A DNA stretch of 11,404 bases, taken from Actinomycetes bacterium (GTDB taxonomy: Bacteria; Actinomycetota; Acidimicrobiia; Spongiisociales; UBA5794). The stretch spans positions 1 through 11,404 of the forward strand of contig JAMBLL010000249.1 of the NCBI GenBank assembly GCA_023336765.1, read 5' to 3'. The notes beneath the pieces are model-generated. The model made no database searches. It was not told where the DNA came from and saw nothing but the letters and a program-made list of their open reading frames with translations. Below, piece by piece: positions 5,482 to 11,404 of the stretch; the stretch's first letter is position 1; each line of letters opens with the position of its first letter. The translations under genes were made by a program, and so were the position numbers.

Positions 5482-5844
5482 ATGGCTCGCGTGAAACGGT
5501 CCGTGCACGCACGGAAGAAGCACAGAAAAGTAATGAAACAGGCCTCCGGCTACGTCGGGGCCAAGAGTCGTCGCTACCGCGCAGCTCACGAACAGGTGAT
5601 GCATGCAGGACAGGACTCGTACGACCATCGTCGCGCCCGCAAGGGCCAGTTCCGGCGCCTGTGGATCCAGCGGATCAACGCTGCAGCGCGTCTCAATGGA
5701 ACTACCTATTCGAGGTTCATGTCTGGTCTCAAGACAGCAGACATCGAGGTGGACCGCAAGATGCTCGCTGAGATGGCGGTCAACGACCCGGATGCGTTCA
5801 AGGCACTCGTAGAAGTCGCCACCAACGCCACCACCAACGCCTGA
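5482..5844 (+). CDS. rplT: Large ribosomal subunit protein bL20
   Basis: A 120-residue 23S rRNA-binding protein needed early in 50S assembly, and the usual autoregulator of this operon. The long basic N-terminal tail MARVKRSVHARKKHRKVMKQASGY and the block RRARKGQFRRLWIQRINAAAR are typical. The globular C-terminal part carries the short Ala/Thr-rich end TNATTNA. The ribosome binding site AGGAGA (5471-5476) overlaps the rpmI stop codon, so the two genes are probably translationally coupled. A strong hairpin begins 6 bases after the stop. Confidence 0.98.
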   Translation: MARVKRSVHARKKHRKVMKQASGYVGAKSRRYRAAHEQVMHAGQDSYDHRRARKGQFRRLWIQRINAAARLNGTTYSRFMSGLKTADIEVDRKMLAEMAVNDPDAFKALVEVATNATTNA

Positions 5845-5850
5845 CCCCTT

Positions 5851-5902
5851 GGGCTTTGGCGTCCGAATCCGCAATATGTTGCGGATTTGGACGCCAAAAC
5901 CC
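5851..5902. terminator. 20-bp perfect hairpin after rplT
   Basis: Positions 5855-5874 pair with 5879-5898 over 20 pairs, one of them G-T (5865/5888), with a 4-nt TATG loop. Three more pairs (5851-5853 with 5900-5902) follow a single mismatch. No T-tract follows on either strand, so it is not a canonical intrinsic terminator. It could be a tail-less terminator, an RNase processing site, or a barrier separating rplT from the methyltransferase gene. A TTG within the 3' arm is in frame with that gene but is an unlikely start. Confidence 0.6.
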
Positions 5903-5904
5903 TG

Positions 5905-6663
5905 ATGCGTATGTCTGAAGTTGTGACTTCGAGGGGGAACGGGCGGGTTCGTGGTGTGCGCGAGTTGCGTCAGCGAAAGGCCAGGCGTGTAAGGCGCGAA
6001 ACGATTATCGAGGGCCCGACCGTTTTCGGTGAGTTCCTCGACGCTGGTATCGCACCTTCGGTGACGCTGTGCACACCCGACGATGACCTCACCATGGAGC
6101 GCTGTGCAACCATCGGTGTCGAACCTGTCCTCGTGACCCAGGACGTGCTCGCTTCCGCATCTGATACGAGATCTCCACGGAGCCCCGTGGCTGTAATCCC
6201 ACTCGCGATGCCGGCAGATCTCCGGCCGCACAACACCCTTGTCCTGATCGACATCCAGGACCCGGGAAACGTTGGAACGATGATTCGATCTGCAGCAGCC
6301 CTCGGCTGGGACGTGGCGGTGAGCGGTGCAACAGCGGAGATCTGGGCTCCCAAGACGATCCGCTCGAGCGCAGGCACACATGTCCACACACGCCTGGTCC
6401 ACCTCACGCATCCCGTGGAACAAGCACGGTCGGTTGGGCTGACCACTGTGGCAACCGTTGTGACGGGCGCGGAACTCCCTGGCAAGCTGATGGGTCCTAT
6501 TGCTCTGCTGATCGGCTCTGAAGCCCACGGACTGCCCACAGACATCGTTGAACAGTCCGATGTCCCGGTCACGCTCCCGATGCCCGGTGGCACCGAGTCC
6601 CTCAATGCAGCAGTCGCCGCCTCGATCTTGATGTACACGATGACCGACCTTGACGGATCGTAG
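5905..6663 (+). CDS. SpoU/TrmH-family RNA 2'-O-methyltransferase
   Basis: An S-adenosylmethionine-dependent enzyme of the SPOUT (trefoil-knot) class that methylates a ribose 2'-OH, probably in 23S rRNA. The 252-residue product has an N-terminal substrate-binding part (RGNGRVRGVRELRQRKARR...TIIEGP) and three SpoU motifs: IDIQDPGNVGTMIRSAAALGW around 115-135, LLIGSEAHGLP around 201-211, and LPMPGGTESLNAAVAASI around 225-242. The key motif residues are all present. The position between rplT and pheS matches mycobacterial tsnR, but resistance function or exact target cannot be inferred. The start is uncertain: ATG 5905 or 5911 are both possible, neither with a clear ribosome binding site; a TTG at 5887 lies in the hairpin. 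Confidence 0.93.
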   Translation: MRMSEVVTSRGNGRVRGVRELRQRKARRVRRETIIEGPTVFGEFLDAGIAPSVTLCTPDDDLTMERCATIGVEPVLVTQDVLASASDTRSPRSPVAVIPLAMPADLRPHNTLVLIDIQDPGNVGTMIRSAAALGWDVAVSGATAEIWAPKTIRSSAGTHVHTRLVHLTHPVEQARSVGLTTVATVVTGAELPGKLMGPIALLIGSEAHGLPTDIVEQSDVPVTLPMPGGTESLNAAVAASILMYTMTDLDGS

Positions 6664-6677
6664 CTCTGTGATACGAT
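6650..6677 (+). promoter_or_regulatory. Promoter for the pheST leader
   Basis: TTGACG (6650-6655), a 16-bp spacer and TACGAT (6672-6677) form the best sigma70-type promoter visible in the window. It overlaps the last codons of the methyltransferase gene. The expected start point, about 7 bases after the -10 box, is at or next to the ATG at 6685. Confidence 0.6.
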
Positions 6678-6684
6678 GCCACCC

Positions 6685-6726
6685 ATGAGACACGTGCGTT
6701 GGGACGACGGATCGTTTACGGGCTGA
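6685..6726 (+). CDS. Possible leaderless leader peptide before pheS
   Basis: A 13-codon frame, MRHVRWDDGSFTG, starts exactly where the promoter upstream would begin transcription and ends at TGA 6724-6726. The stop codon lies in a 6-bp hairpin (6719-6724 with 6729-6734, loop GACC). It holds one Phe codon (TTT, 6715-6717), far fewer than the Phe-rich leader peptide of enteric pheST. It might be a regulatory upstream ORF or a chance frame; there is no homology argument. Confidence 0.3.
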   Translation: MRHVRWDDGSFTG

Positions 6727-6823
6727 CCAGCCCGAGTTCACCGCGCACTTGACAAGCACCCACCGAACCCGGAGCCGTATCCGGGTTCTTGTGCATCCTG
6801 GGTCGGTTCCCGAGAGGAACCGA
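6719..6823 (+). promoter_or_regulatory. Two-state RNA leader of pheS
   Basis: Fold A has hairpin 1, 6765-6773 with 6780-6788 (9 pairs, six-base loop), and hairpin 2, TCGGTTCC 6803-6810 with GGAACCGA 6816-6823 (8 pairs, loop CGAGA), which traps the pheS ribosome binding site GAGAGG (6812-6817). Fold B pairs 6762-6770 (ACCGAACCC) with 6800-6807 (GGGTCGGT) with one bulged A; it breaks both hairpins and frees the site. Hairpin 1 is followed by the U-rich but interrupted TTCTTGTG. The exclusive pairings are seen directly; that they switch in response to a signal is inference. No T-box consensus is present. Confidence 0.5.
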
Positions 6824-6827
6824 TGAC

Positions 6828-7877
6828 ATGTCGGCCATCACTAATCTTGCTGACCCAATGGATTCACTACAGCAACTCGTCATAGACGCAACCACCGAGA
6901 TCGGCGATGCAATTTCGATCGACCAACTCGACGCCATCGACACCACGCTCATGGGGCGTGGATCGTCCATATCCGAGGCGAGGAGGGGGCTCGGAGCCAT
7001 CAAGGACCCGGACGAACGTCGCGACACCGGCCGTGCGATCAACGACGTTGCGAACCAGATCAAGGACCTCGTGACAGCCAAACGCTCGACTCTGGTAGCC
7101 ACTGAAGAAGCAGCGGCGCTCGCCGCCGACAGGGTGGATGTCACCCTGCCCGGAAGGATCCCGCCCAGAGGGACACACCACCTCATCACCCAGACGATCG
7201 ACGAGATAGTGGATATATTCGTTGGACTCGGATACACGATGGCACGCGGACCAGAAGCTGAGACCGAGTTCTACAACTTCACTGCAATGAACATCCCAGA
7301 GACACACCCCTCTCGCCATGAGAGCGACACGCTCTACCTCGACTACGGAGAGAAAGATGGCGGTGTGCTCCTGCGCACGCACACATCACCGATGCAGGCA
7401 CGTTATATGGAGCAGCACGACCCCCCGGTCTACGTCGTGGTCCCGGGAAAGGTGTTTCGCTCCGATGCGGTCGATTCGACACATTCGCCAGTATTCCACC
7501 AGATCGAGGGGCTAGCTGTCGACCACAACATCACCTTTGCCGACCTCAAGGGAACCCTCGCGACCTTCGCAAGGGAGTTCCTCGGCAAGGACACGAAGGT
7601 CAAGTTCATCCCGCATTACTTCCCGTTCACCGAACCGTCCGCCGAGATGCATGCCTACTCCAATGGCAGGTGGATCGAATTGCTCGGCTGTGGGATGGTG
7701 AATCCGGCAGTGTTCGAACATGTCGGCTATGACCCCTCCGCTGTGACGGGGTTCGCGTTCGGCATGGGTCCTGAACGGCTCGCGATCATCCGTCACGGGA
7801 TCACGGATATACACGGCAACAACGACCTGCGGCCACTCCTCGATCCCGACCAGCGCATCTTGAGGCAGTACGTATGA
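6828..7877 (+). CDS. pheS: Phenylalanyl-tRNA synthetase, alpha subunit
   Basis: The catalytic subunit of the (alpha-beta)2 class II enzyme that charges tRNA-Phe. The 349-residue product has the N-terminal coiled-coil arm (about 10-100) and the class II core: HPSRHESDTLYL (160-171), RTHTSPMQARYM, GKVFRSDAVDSTHSPVFHQIEG (motif 2, about 207-228), FTEPSAEM, WIELLGCGMVNPAVFE, and motif 3 GFAFGMGPERLAI (308-320), which keeps the small Ala of the Phe pocket. ATG 6828 follows GAGAGG by 10 bases; an upstream in-frame TTG at 6789 lies in the leader hairpins and lacks support. The stop overlaps the pheT start as ATGA. Confidence 0.97.
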   Translation: MSAITNLADPMDSLQQLVIDATTEIGDAISIDQLDAIDTTLMGRGSSISEARRGLGAIKDPDERRDTGRAINDVANQIKDLVTAKRSTLVATEEAAALAADRVDVTLPGRIPPRGTHHLITQTIDEIVDIFVGLGYTMARGPEAETEFYNFTAMNIPETHPSRHESDTLYLDYGEKDGGVLLRTHTSPMQARYMEQHDPPVYVVVPGKVFRSDAVDSTHSPVFHQIEGLAVDHNITFADLKGTLATFAREFLGKDTKVKFIPHYFPFTEPSAEMHAYSNGRWIELLGCGMVNPAVFEHVGYDPSAVTGFAFGMGPERLAIIRHGITDIHGNNDLRPLLDPDQRILRQYV

Positions 7878-10273
7878 AACTCACACTTTCATGGCTCGAA
7901 GACTTCATCGACCTGCCAACAACCGATCCTCACGAGCTCGTCGAAGCGTTCGAGAGCCTCGGTCATGAGATCGAGGATTGGCACGTGATCGAACCGACCT
8001 TCACGGGTGTCGTCATCGGAGAGGTCCTCGAGGTCTCGACCCATCCGAATGCGGATAAGGTCAGGCTGACCAAGGTCGATGTCGGGGACGAGATCCTCGA
8101 CATCATCTGTGGTGCATGGAACTTCGAGGCTGGGGCCATCGTCCCCGTGGCTGTTCCGGGGGCCGTCCTGGGTGGGGACTTCACGATCACCCGCAGGGAC
8201 ATCCGGGGTATCACATCCAACGGCATGATCTGTTCCGAGACAGAACTCGACATGGGTGACGAATCCGACGGCATCATGGTTCTCAACTCCGACTACCCCT
8301 CTGCAGGCGCCAGCATCGGCGAACCGTTCGCTCCATTCATCGGATTCCCGGATGTCTATTTCGACATCGGAGTGACCCCGAATCGTCCGGACTGTCTCTC
8401 GGTGTATGGTCTCGCGAGGGATCTCGCCGCATTGTACGAGATACCGCTGCGAGCACCTGATATCTCCGTTGCAACAGCGGGTGACCCGACAACGATCGAC
8501 GTGTCCATCGACGACGCCACCGCGTGCCCGCGGTTCTGCGGTCGGCAGGTGAGGGGTATCACGGTGGGCCCATCGCCACACTGGATTCGACGACGTCTCG
8601 AATTCGCTGGCGTCCGTCCGATATCGAACGTGGTCGACGCCTCGAACTACGCGATGGTCGAGTTCGGTTACCCGACTCACGCATTTGATGTGGACAGACT
8701 CGGAGACACGATTGTGGTGCGGATGGCCCATGAGGGTGAAACGATCATCACGCTCGACGATCAGGAGCGTGTACTCACGTCCGACGACATCGTCGTGACC
8801 AACGGGACCCTACCCGTTGCGATCGGTGGCGTGATGGGTGGTGCCGCGACCGAGGTTCACGAGGGAACGACCGATGTATTCATCGAGGCCGCTTACTGGA
8901 ATCCCCCGAACATTCTGTTGACATCGAAGCGTCTCGGTCTGCGATCAGAGGCCTCTGCCCGGTTCGAGAGGGGAGCGGACCCCTCCTTCTGCCCGAGTGG
9001 CGCCGACAGGGTCGCTCAACTCCTGACCCAGTTCGCCGGGGGCACACCTGCGCCAGCACCCGTTGATGTGAATCCAGGTGACATCACACCGTGGACCATC
9101 GAATACCCGCTGTCGGAGACGGCCCGAACGCTCGGCATCGAATTGTCTTCAGGGGAGACAACCTCACTGCTCACGCGACTGACCTTTGGCGTGCACGGGG
9201 TCGATCCGTTGACTGTCACGGTCCCGACACGAAGGCCAGATGTCCGCGTACCTGTCGACCTCGTTGAGGAGATCGCACGTGTCCACGGTTTCGCAGAAAT
9301 CCCCGACACCGTGCCATCAGGTCCAGGTGAAGGCCTTCCGTTGGCAGAACGCAAGCTTCGGACCCTGCGCGAGATCATGGTCGGCTCAGGCATGTACGAG
9401 ATCTTGACATTCTCGTTCATCGGTCCACAGGACCTTGAGCACCTGCACCCAGAGGACCCAGACGCGGCGGCTCGAGCGATCGCGGTTGTGAACCCGCTCA
9501 ACGAGACCGAAGGTGTCATGCGAACATCGTTGATCCCGGGCTTGTTGAAGGCAGCTTCCACGAACATCAGCCGCAGATTGCCATCTGTCGCCCTCTTCGA
9601 GATCGGGAAGGTATTCCTGCCAGGCGGCGAGGAAATCCCTGACCAGCCAGACAGGCTGGGATTCGTCCTTGCGGGACGCCCTGACGCCCAATGGCATACG
9701 GACGCTCGAGAGTACGACGTCTACGACGGAAAAGGCATCGTCGAACTCCTCGGGTCCAACATGAGCCTTCCCGAGATGACTGTCGTGCAGACCCAACGGC
9801 CACCGTTCCATCCAGGTCGATGCGCCGATGTCATGGCCCAAGGCACTCGCATTGGGACGGTGGGGGAGATCACCCCATCGATCGCTGAGTCCTTCGGGTT
9901 GAGCGGGCGGGTCGTGGTCGGCGAAATCGACGTTTCGGAACTCCTCGCGAATCGCGGGTCATGGCAGTACGAGATACCGAGCAGTTTCCCACCCGTTGTG
10001 TTCGACATGGCGTTTGCGACGCCCGACACGGTGCCCGGGGCAGATGTACTCGTGGCAGCCAATGCTGGGGCAGGTGACCTGCTCGAGCACAGCCAACTCT
10101 TCGATGTGTTCTCGGGGGAGTCGGTGGGCGAGGGCCTCGTGTCCTACGCCATCAACTTCAGGTTGCGAGCCCCGGATCGGACTCTCACTGACGATGAGGT
10201 TGGGCCCGTGCGCAAAGCCATTGCAGAGGCAGTAGCCGAGTCGACCGGCGCCACACTGCGAGGAGAGCTCTGA
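7874..10273 (+). CDS. pheT: Phenylalanyl-tRNA synthetase, beta subunit
   Basis: The 799-residue partner of PheS, of full length for the family. Domains in order: N-terminal MKLTLSWLEDFIDL; EMAP-like tRNA-binding domain (about 40-150, TGVVIGEVLEVSTHPNADKVRL); B3/B4 editing domain (about 205-390) with PTHAFD, GGVMGGAATEVHE and IEAAYWNP; B5 domain with RRPDVRVPVDLVEEIARVHGF; the catalytic-like module with SFIGPQDL and NPLNETEGVMRTSLIPGLL; and a C-terminal anticodon-binding FDX-ACB domain ending in APDRTLTDDEVGPVRKAI. Editing motifs look intact, so clearance of mischarged Tyr-tRNA-Phe is expected. GAGG at 7862-7865 serves as the ribosome binding site inside the end of pheS. Confidence 0.97.
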   Translation: MKLTLSWLEDFIDLPTTDPHELVEAFESLGHEIEDWHVIEPTFTGVVIGEVLEVSTHPNADKVRLTKVDVGDEILDIICGAWNFEAGAIVPVAVPGAVLGGDFTITRRDIRGITSNGMICSETELDMGDESDGIMVLNSDYPSAGASIGEPFAPFIGFPDVYFDIGVTPNRPDCLSVYGLARDLAALYEIPLRAPDISVATAGDPTTIDVSIDDATACPRFCGRQVRGITVGPSPHWIRRRLEFAGVRPISNVVDASNYAMVEFGYPTHAFDVDRLGDTIVVRMAHEGETIITLDDQERVLTSDDIVVTNGTLPVAIGGVMGGAATEVHEGTTDVFIEAAYWNPPNILLTSKRLGLRSEASARFERGADPSFCPSGADRVAQLLTQFAGGTPAPAPVDVNPGDITPWTIEYPLSETARTLGIELSSGETTSLLTRLTFGVHGVDPLTVTVPTRRPDVRVPVDLVEEIARVHGFAEIPDTVPSGPGEGLPLAERKLRTLREIMVGSGMYEILTFSFIGPQDLEHLHPEDPDAAARAIAVVNPLNETEGVMRTSLIPGLLKAASTNISRRLPSVALFEIGKVFLPGGEEIPDQPDRLGFVLAGRPDAQWHTDAREYDVYDGKGIVELLGSNMSLPEMTVVQTQRPPFHPGRCADVMAQGTRIGTVGEITPSIAESFGLSGRVVVGEIDVSELLANRGSWQYEIPSSFPPVVFDMAFATPDTVPGADVLVAANAGAGDLLEHSQLFDVFSGESVGEGLVSYAINFRLRAPDRTLTDDEVGPVRKAIAEAVAESTGATLRGEL

Positions 10274-10284
10274 ACGCTGCCAGC

Positions 10285-10824
10285 ATGGCTGCCGCCGTTC
10301 GAGGCCAATCACTCGATGTCGCTCCCAGACTCCTTGGCGCTCGCGTCACCACGAACGTGGACGGCAACCGTGTGGAGATCGTCGTCAACGAGGTCGAGGC
10401 GTACTGTGGCGGGGCGGATCCGGCGAGCCACGCCTACAGGGGTAAGACCGCTCGCAATGCGCCCATGTTCGGACCACCCGGAACGATCTACGTCTATCGG
10501 TCCTACGGTATCCACTGGTGCGTCAACATCGTGACAGGTGAGATAGGTAAACCCCAGGCCGTCCTGATCCGTGGCGGACATGTGGTGGGCGGCATCGACA
10601 CTGTCGTGAAGCGCCGTGGCCGCTCCGACCATCTCGCTGATGGTCCAGGCAAGTTCGCTCAGGCCCTTGCGATCGATGGAACCGCTAGCGGAACAATGCT
10701 CGGCCGCGACGGCATCGCCCTCACCGTCGATACCAAGAATCCGCCCGCCTATGTGACAACACCGAGAATCGGGATCTCCCGGGCCACCGATCGGCCATGG
10801 AGATTCGTGTCAACGGCCACATAG
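10285..10824 (+). CDS. mpg: 3-methyladenine (alkyladenine) DNA glycosylase
   Basis: A base-excision repair enzyme that flips out and removes alkylated purines such as 3-methyladenine. The 179-residue product is slightly short but complete. By alignment with human AAG, the catalytic Glu in VEAY is Glu38; Tyr40, His49 (DPASHAYRG), Tyr71, the intercalating Tyr74 (YVYRSYG) and Asn81 are all conserved. The C-terminus PRIGISRATDRPWRF is typical. The start is ATG 10285, 11 bases after pheT; AGGAGAG at 10261-10267 is rather far away, so translation may depend on coupling to pheT. The pair mpg-tyrS is also adjacent in mycobacteria, which supports the taxonomic reading. Confidence 0.95.
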   Translation: MAAAVRGQSLDVAPRLLGARVTTNVDGNRVEIVVNEVEAYCGGADPASHAYRGKTARNAPMFGPPGTIYVYRSYGIHWCVNIVTGEIGKPQAVLIRGGHVVGGIDTVVKRRGRSDHLADGPGKFAQALAIDGTASGTMLGRDGIALTVDTKNPPAYVTTPRIGISRATDRPWRFVSTAT

Positions 10825-10849
10825 GCGACGAGACATACGGGGACCCGTG

Positions 10850-10855
10850 TACCCT
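10850..10855 (+). promoter_or_regulatory. Candidate -10 box for leaderless tyrS
   Basis: TACCCT fits the TANNNT -10 pattern and ends 9 bases before the tyrS ATG at 10865. No Shine-Dalgarno sequence lies at normal distance, so a transcript beginning at or near the ATG is plausible. The -35 region is weak. Confidence 0.3.
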
Positions 10856-10864
10856 GCTGCCAGC

Positions 10865-11404
10865 ATGCCGACACCCTCTCAACAGTTCGAGTACATCACC
10901 AGAACCGTCGACGCTGCGCTCCCTGAAGGTGCCCTTCTCGCCCAACTTGAGCGTGGAGTACCGCTGAGAGTGAAGCTGGGCGTCGATCCAACAGCCCCCG
11001 ACGTAACTCTCGGATGGGCAGTCGTGTTCGACCTCCTCCGGCGATTCCAGGAGATGGGCCACACGGCCGTGCTGATCATCGGCGACTTCACGGCACAGGT
11101 CGGAGACCCAACGGACAAATCCGCAACAAGGCGGCGCCAGTCCTCCGAAGAAGTCGACGAATACATCAAGACACTGCTTCCAACAGTGAAGTCCCTGCTC
11201 CTCTCCGACCGGCTCGAGATCCGCCGAAATTCGGAATGGCTAGGCGCAATGGACATGGCCGACGTTCTCGAGATGACGGCACAGGTGACCGTATCCCGCC
11301 TGATGGACCGCGAGGACTTCGCAAAGAGATGGAGGGAGAACGAACCGATTTCCCTCATCGAGTTCATGTACCCGCTGTTGCAGGGAACCGATTCCGTCGC
11401 GATC
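10865..11404 (+). CDS. tyrS: Tyrosyl-tRNA synthetase, N-terminal part (cut by window end)
   Basis: The first 180 codons of a class I synthetase that charges tRNA-Tyr; the frame is open to the window edge. The layout matches the TyrZ-like branch: LRVKLGVDPTAPD (35-46), LLRRFQEMGHTAVLIIGDFTAQVGDPT (57-83), RRQSSEEV, IRRNSEWLG (119-127), VTVSRLMDREDFAKRW and PISLIEFMYPLLQGTDSVAI. The class I signature, normally HIGH/HLGH right after DPTAPDL, reads TLGW at 48-51, so both His residues are replaced. The reading there is unambiguous (ACT CTC GGA TGG). The KMSKS loop and anticodon domain lie outside the window. ATG 10865 fits the family N-terminus. Confidence 0.95.
   Translation, partial: MPTPSQQFEYITRTVDAALPEGALLAQLERGVPLRVKLGVDPTAPDVTLGWAVVFDLLRRFQEMGHTAVLIIGDFTAQVGDPTDKSATRRRQSSEEVDEYIKTLLPTVKSLLLSDRLEIRRNSEWLGAMDMADVLEMTAQVTVSRLMDREDFAKRWRENEPISLIEFMYPLLQGTDSVAI

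Noticed and set aside
5419..6759. 446-codon open frame on the minus strand opposite rplT and the methyltransferase
   Set aside because: It lies antisense to clear genes, has no recognisable domain, and is Arg/His/Cys-rich, as expected from a shadow frame.
6749..6780. Second promoter starting with TTGACA at 6749-6754
   Set aside because: No acceptable -10 box lies 16-18 bases downstream, and the region is involved in leader pairing.
6720..6828. T-box riboswitch upstream of pheS
   Set aside because: ACCGCG is present at 6740-6745, but the preceding TGGN needed to bind the tRNA acceptor end is absent and no stem I with a Phe specifier could be drawn.
7889..8731. 280-codon minus-strand open frame inside pheT
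   Set aside because: A shadow of the well-conserved PheT editing and tRNA-binding domains; no family resemblance.

Overview
The window is an ordered run of housekeeping genes, all on the + strand, from a moderately GC-rich bacterium. The gene order points to Actinomycetota. The clues are an rpe-rib block, infC-rpmI-rplT followed by a TsnR-like SpoU methyltransferase and then pheS-pheT, and mpg directly before tyrS; mycobacteria carry the same neighbour pairs, though spread over separate loci. Several candidate -10 boxes of the form TANNNT lie only 7-9 nt before an ATG, which fits leaderless transcription. I infer a less-studied actinobacterial lineage, possibly Acidimicrobiia-like, but cannot place it firmly from one window.

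Region 1 (1-4342) is riboflavin supply. A repeat-rich spacer precedes rpe, whose substrate ribulose 5-phosphate is also the substrate of RibB. An FMN riboswitch follows, then ribD, ribE, ribBA and ribH, with junctions of -1, +2 and -14 nt. The 3' strand of riboswitch stem P1 contains the ribD Shine-Dalgarno sequence, so FMN binding should block translation directly. The pyrimidine phosphatase step of the pathway is not encoded here.

Region 2 (4343-4698) is the only non-coding stretch longer than 300 bases. It holds two heptamer arrays facing each other around a short core, a third unrelated heptamer array, and the structured leader of infC. infC appears to start at the rare codon ATC.

Region 3 (4699-6663) is infC-rpmI-rplT, a strong 20-bp hairpin, and a SpoU-family 2'-O-methyltransferase. 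Region 4 (6650-10824) is a promoter, a possible leaderless 13-codon leader ORF, a leader with two mutually exclusive folds around the pheS ribosome binding site, then pheS-pheT (ATGA overlap) and mpg (alkyladenine DNA glycosylase). The window ends inside tyrS, whose class I HIGH motif reads TLGW.

The features beyond ordinary annotation are: (a) at least four different intergenic tandem arrays that all have a 7-bp unit, some in inverted pairs and one carrying the rpe stop codon; (b) a cloverleaf-like palindromic element at the left edge, a shortened relative of which may lie between ribH and infC; (c) the two-state pheS leader; (d) the TyrRS HIGH-motif replacement; (e) the ATC start of infC. 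I see no transposase, CRISPR array, tRNA or rRNA, and no evidence of a defence or secondary-metabolite system.
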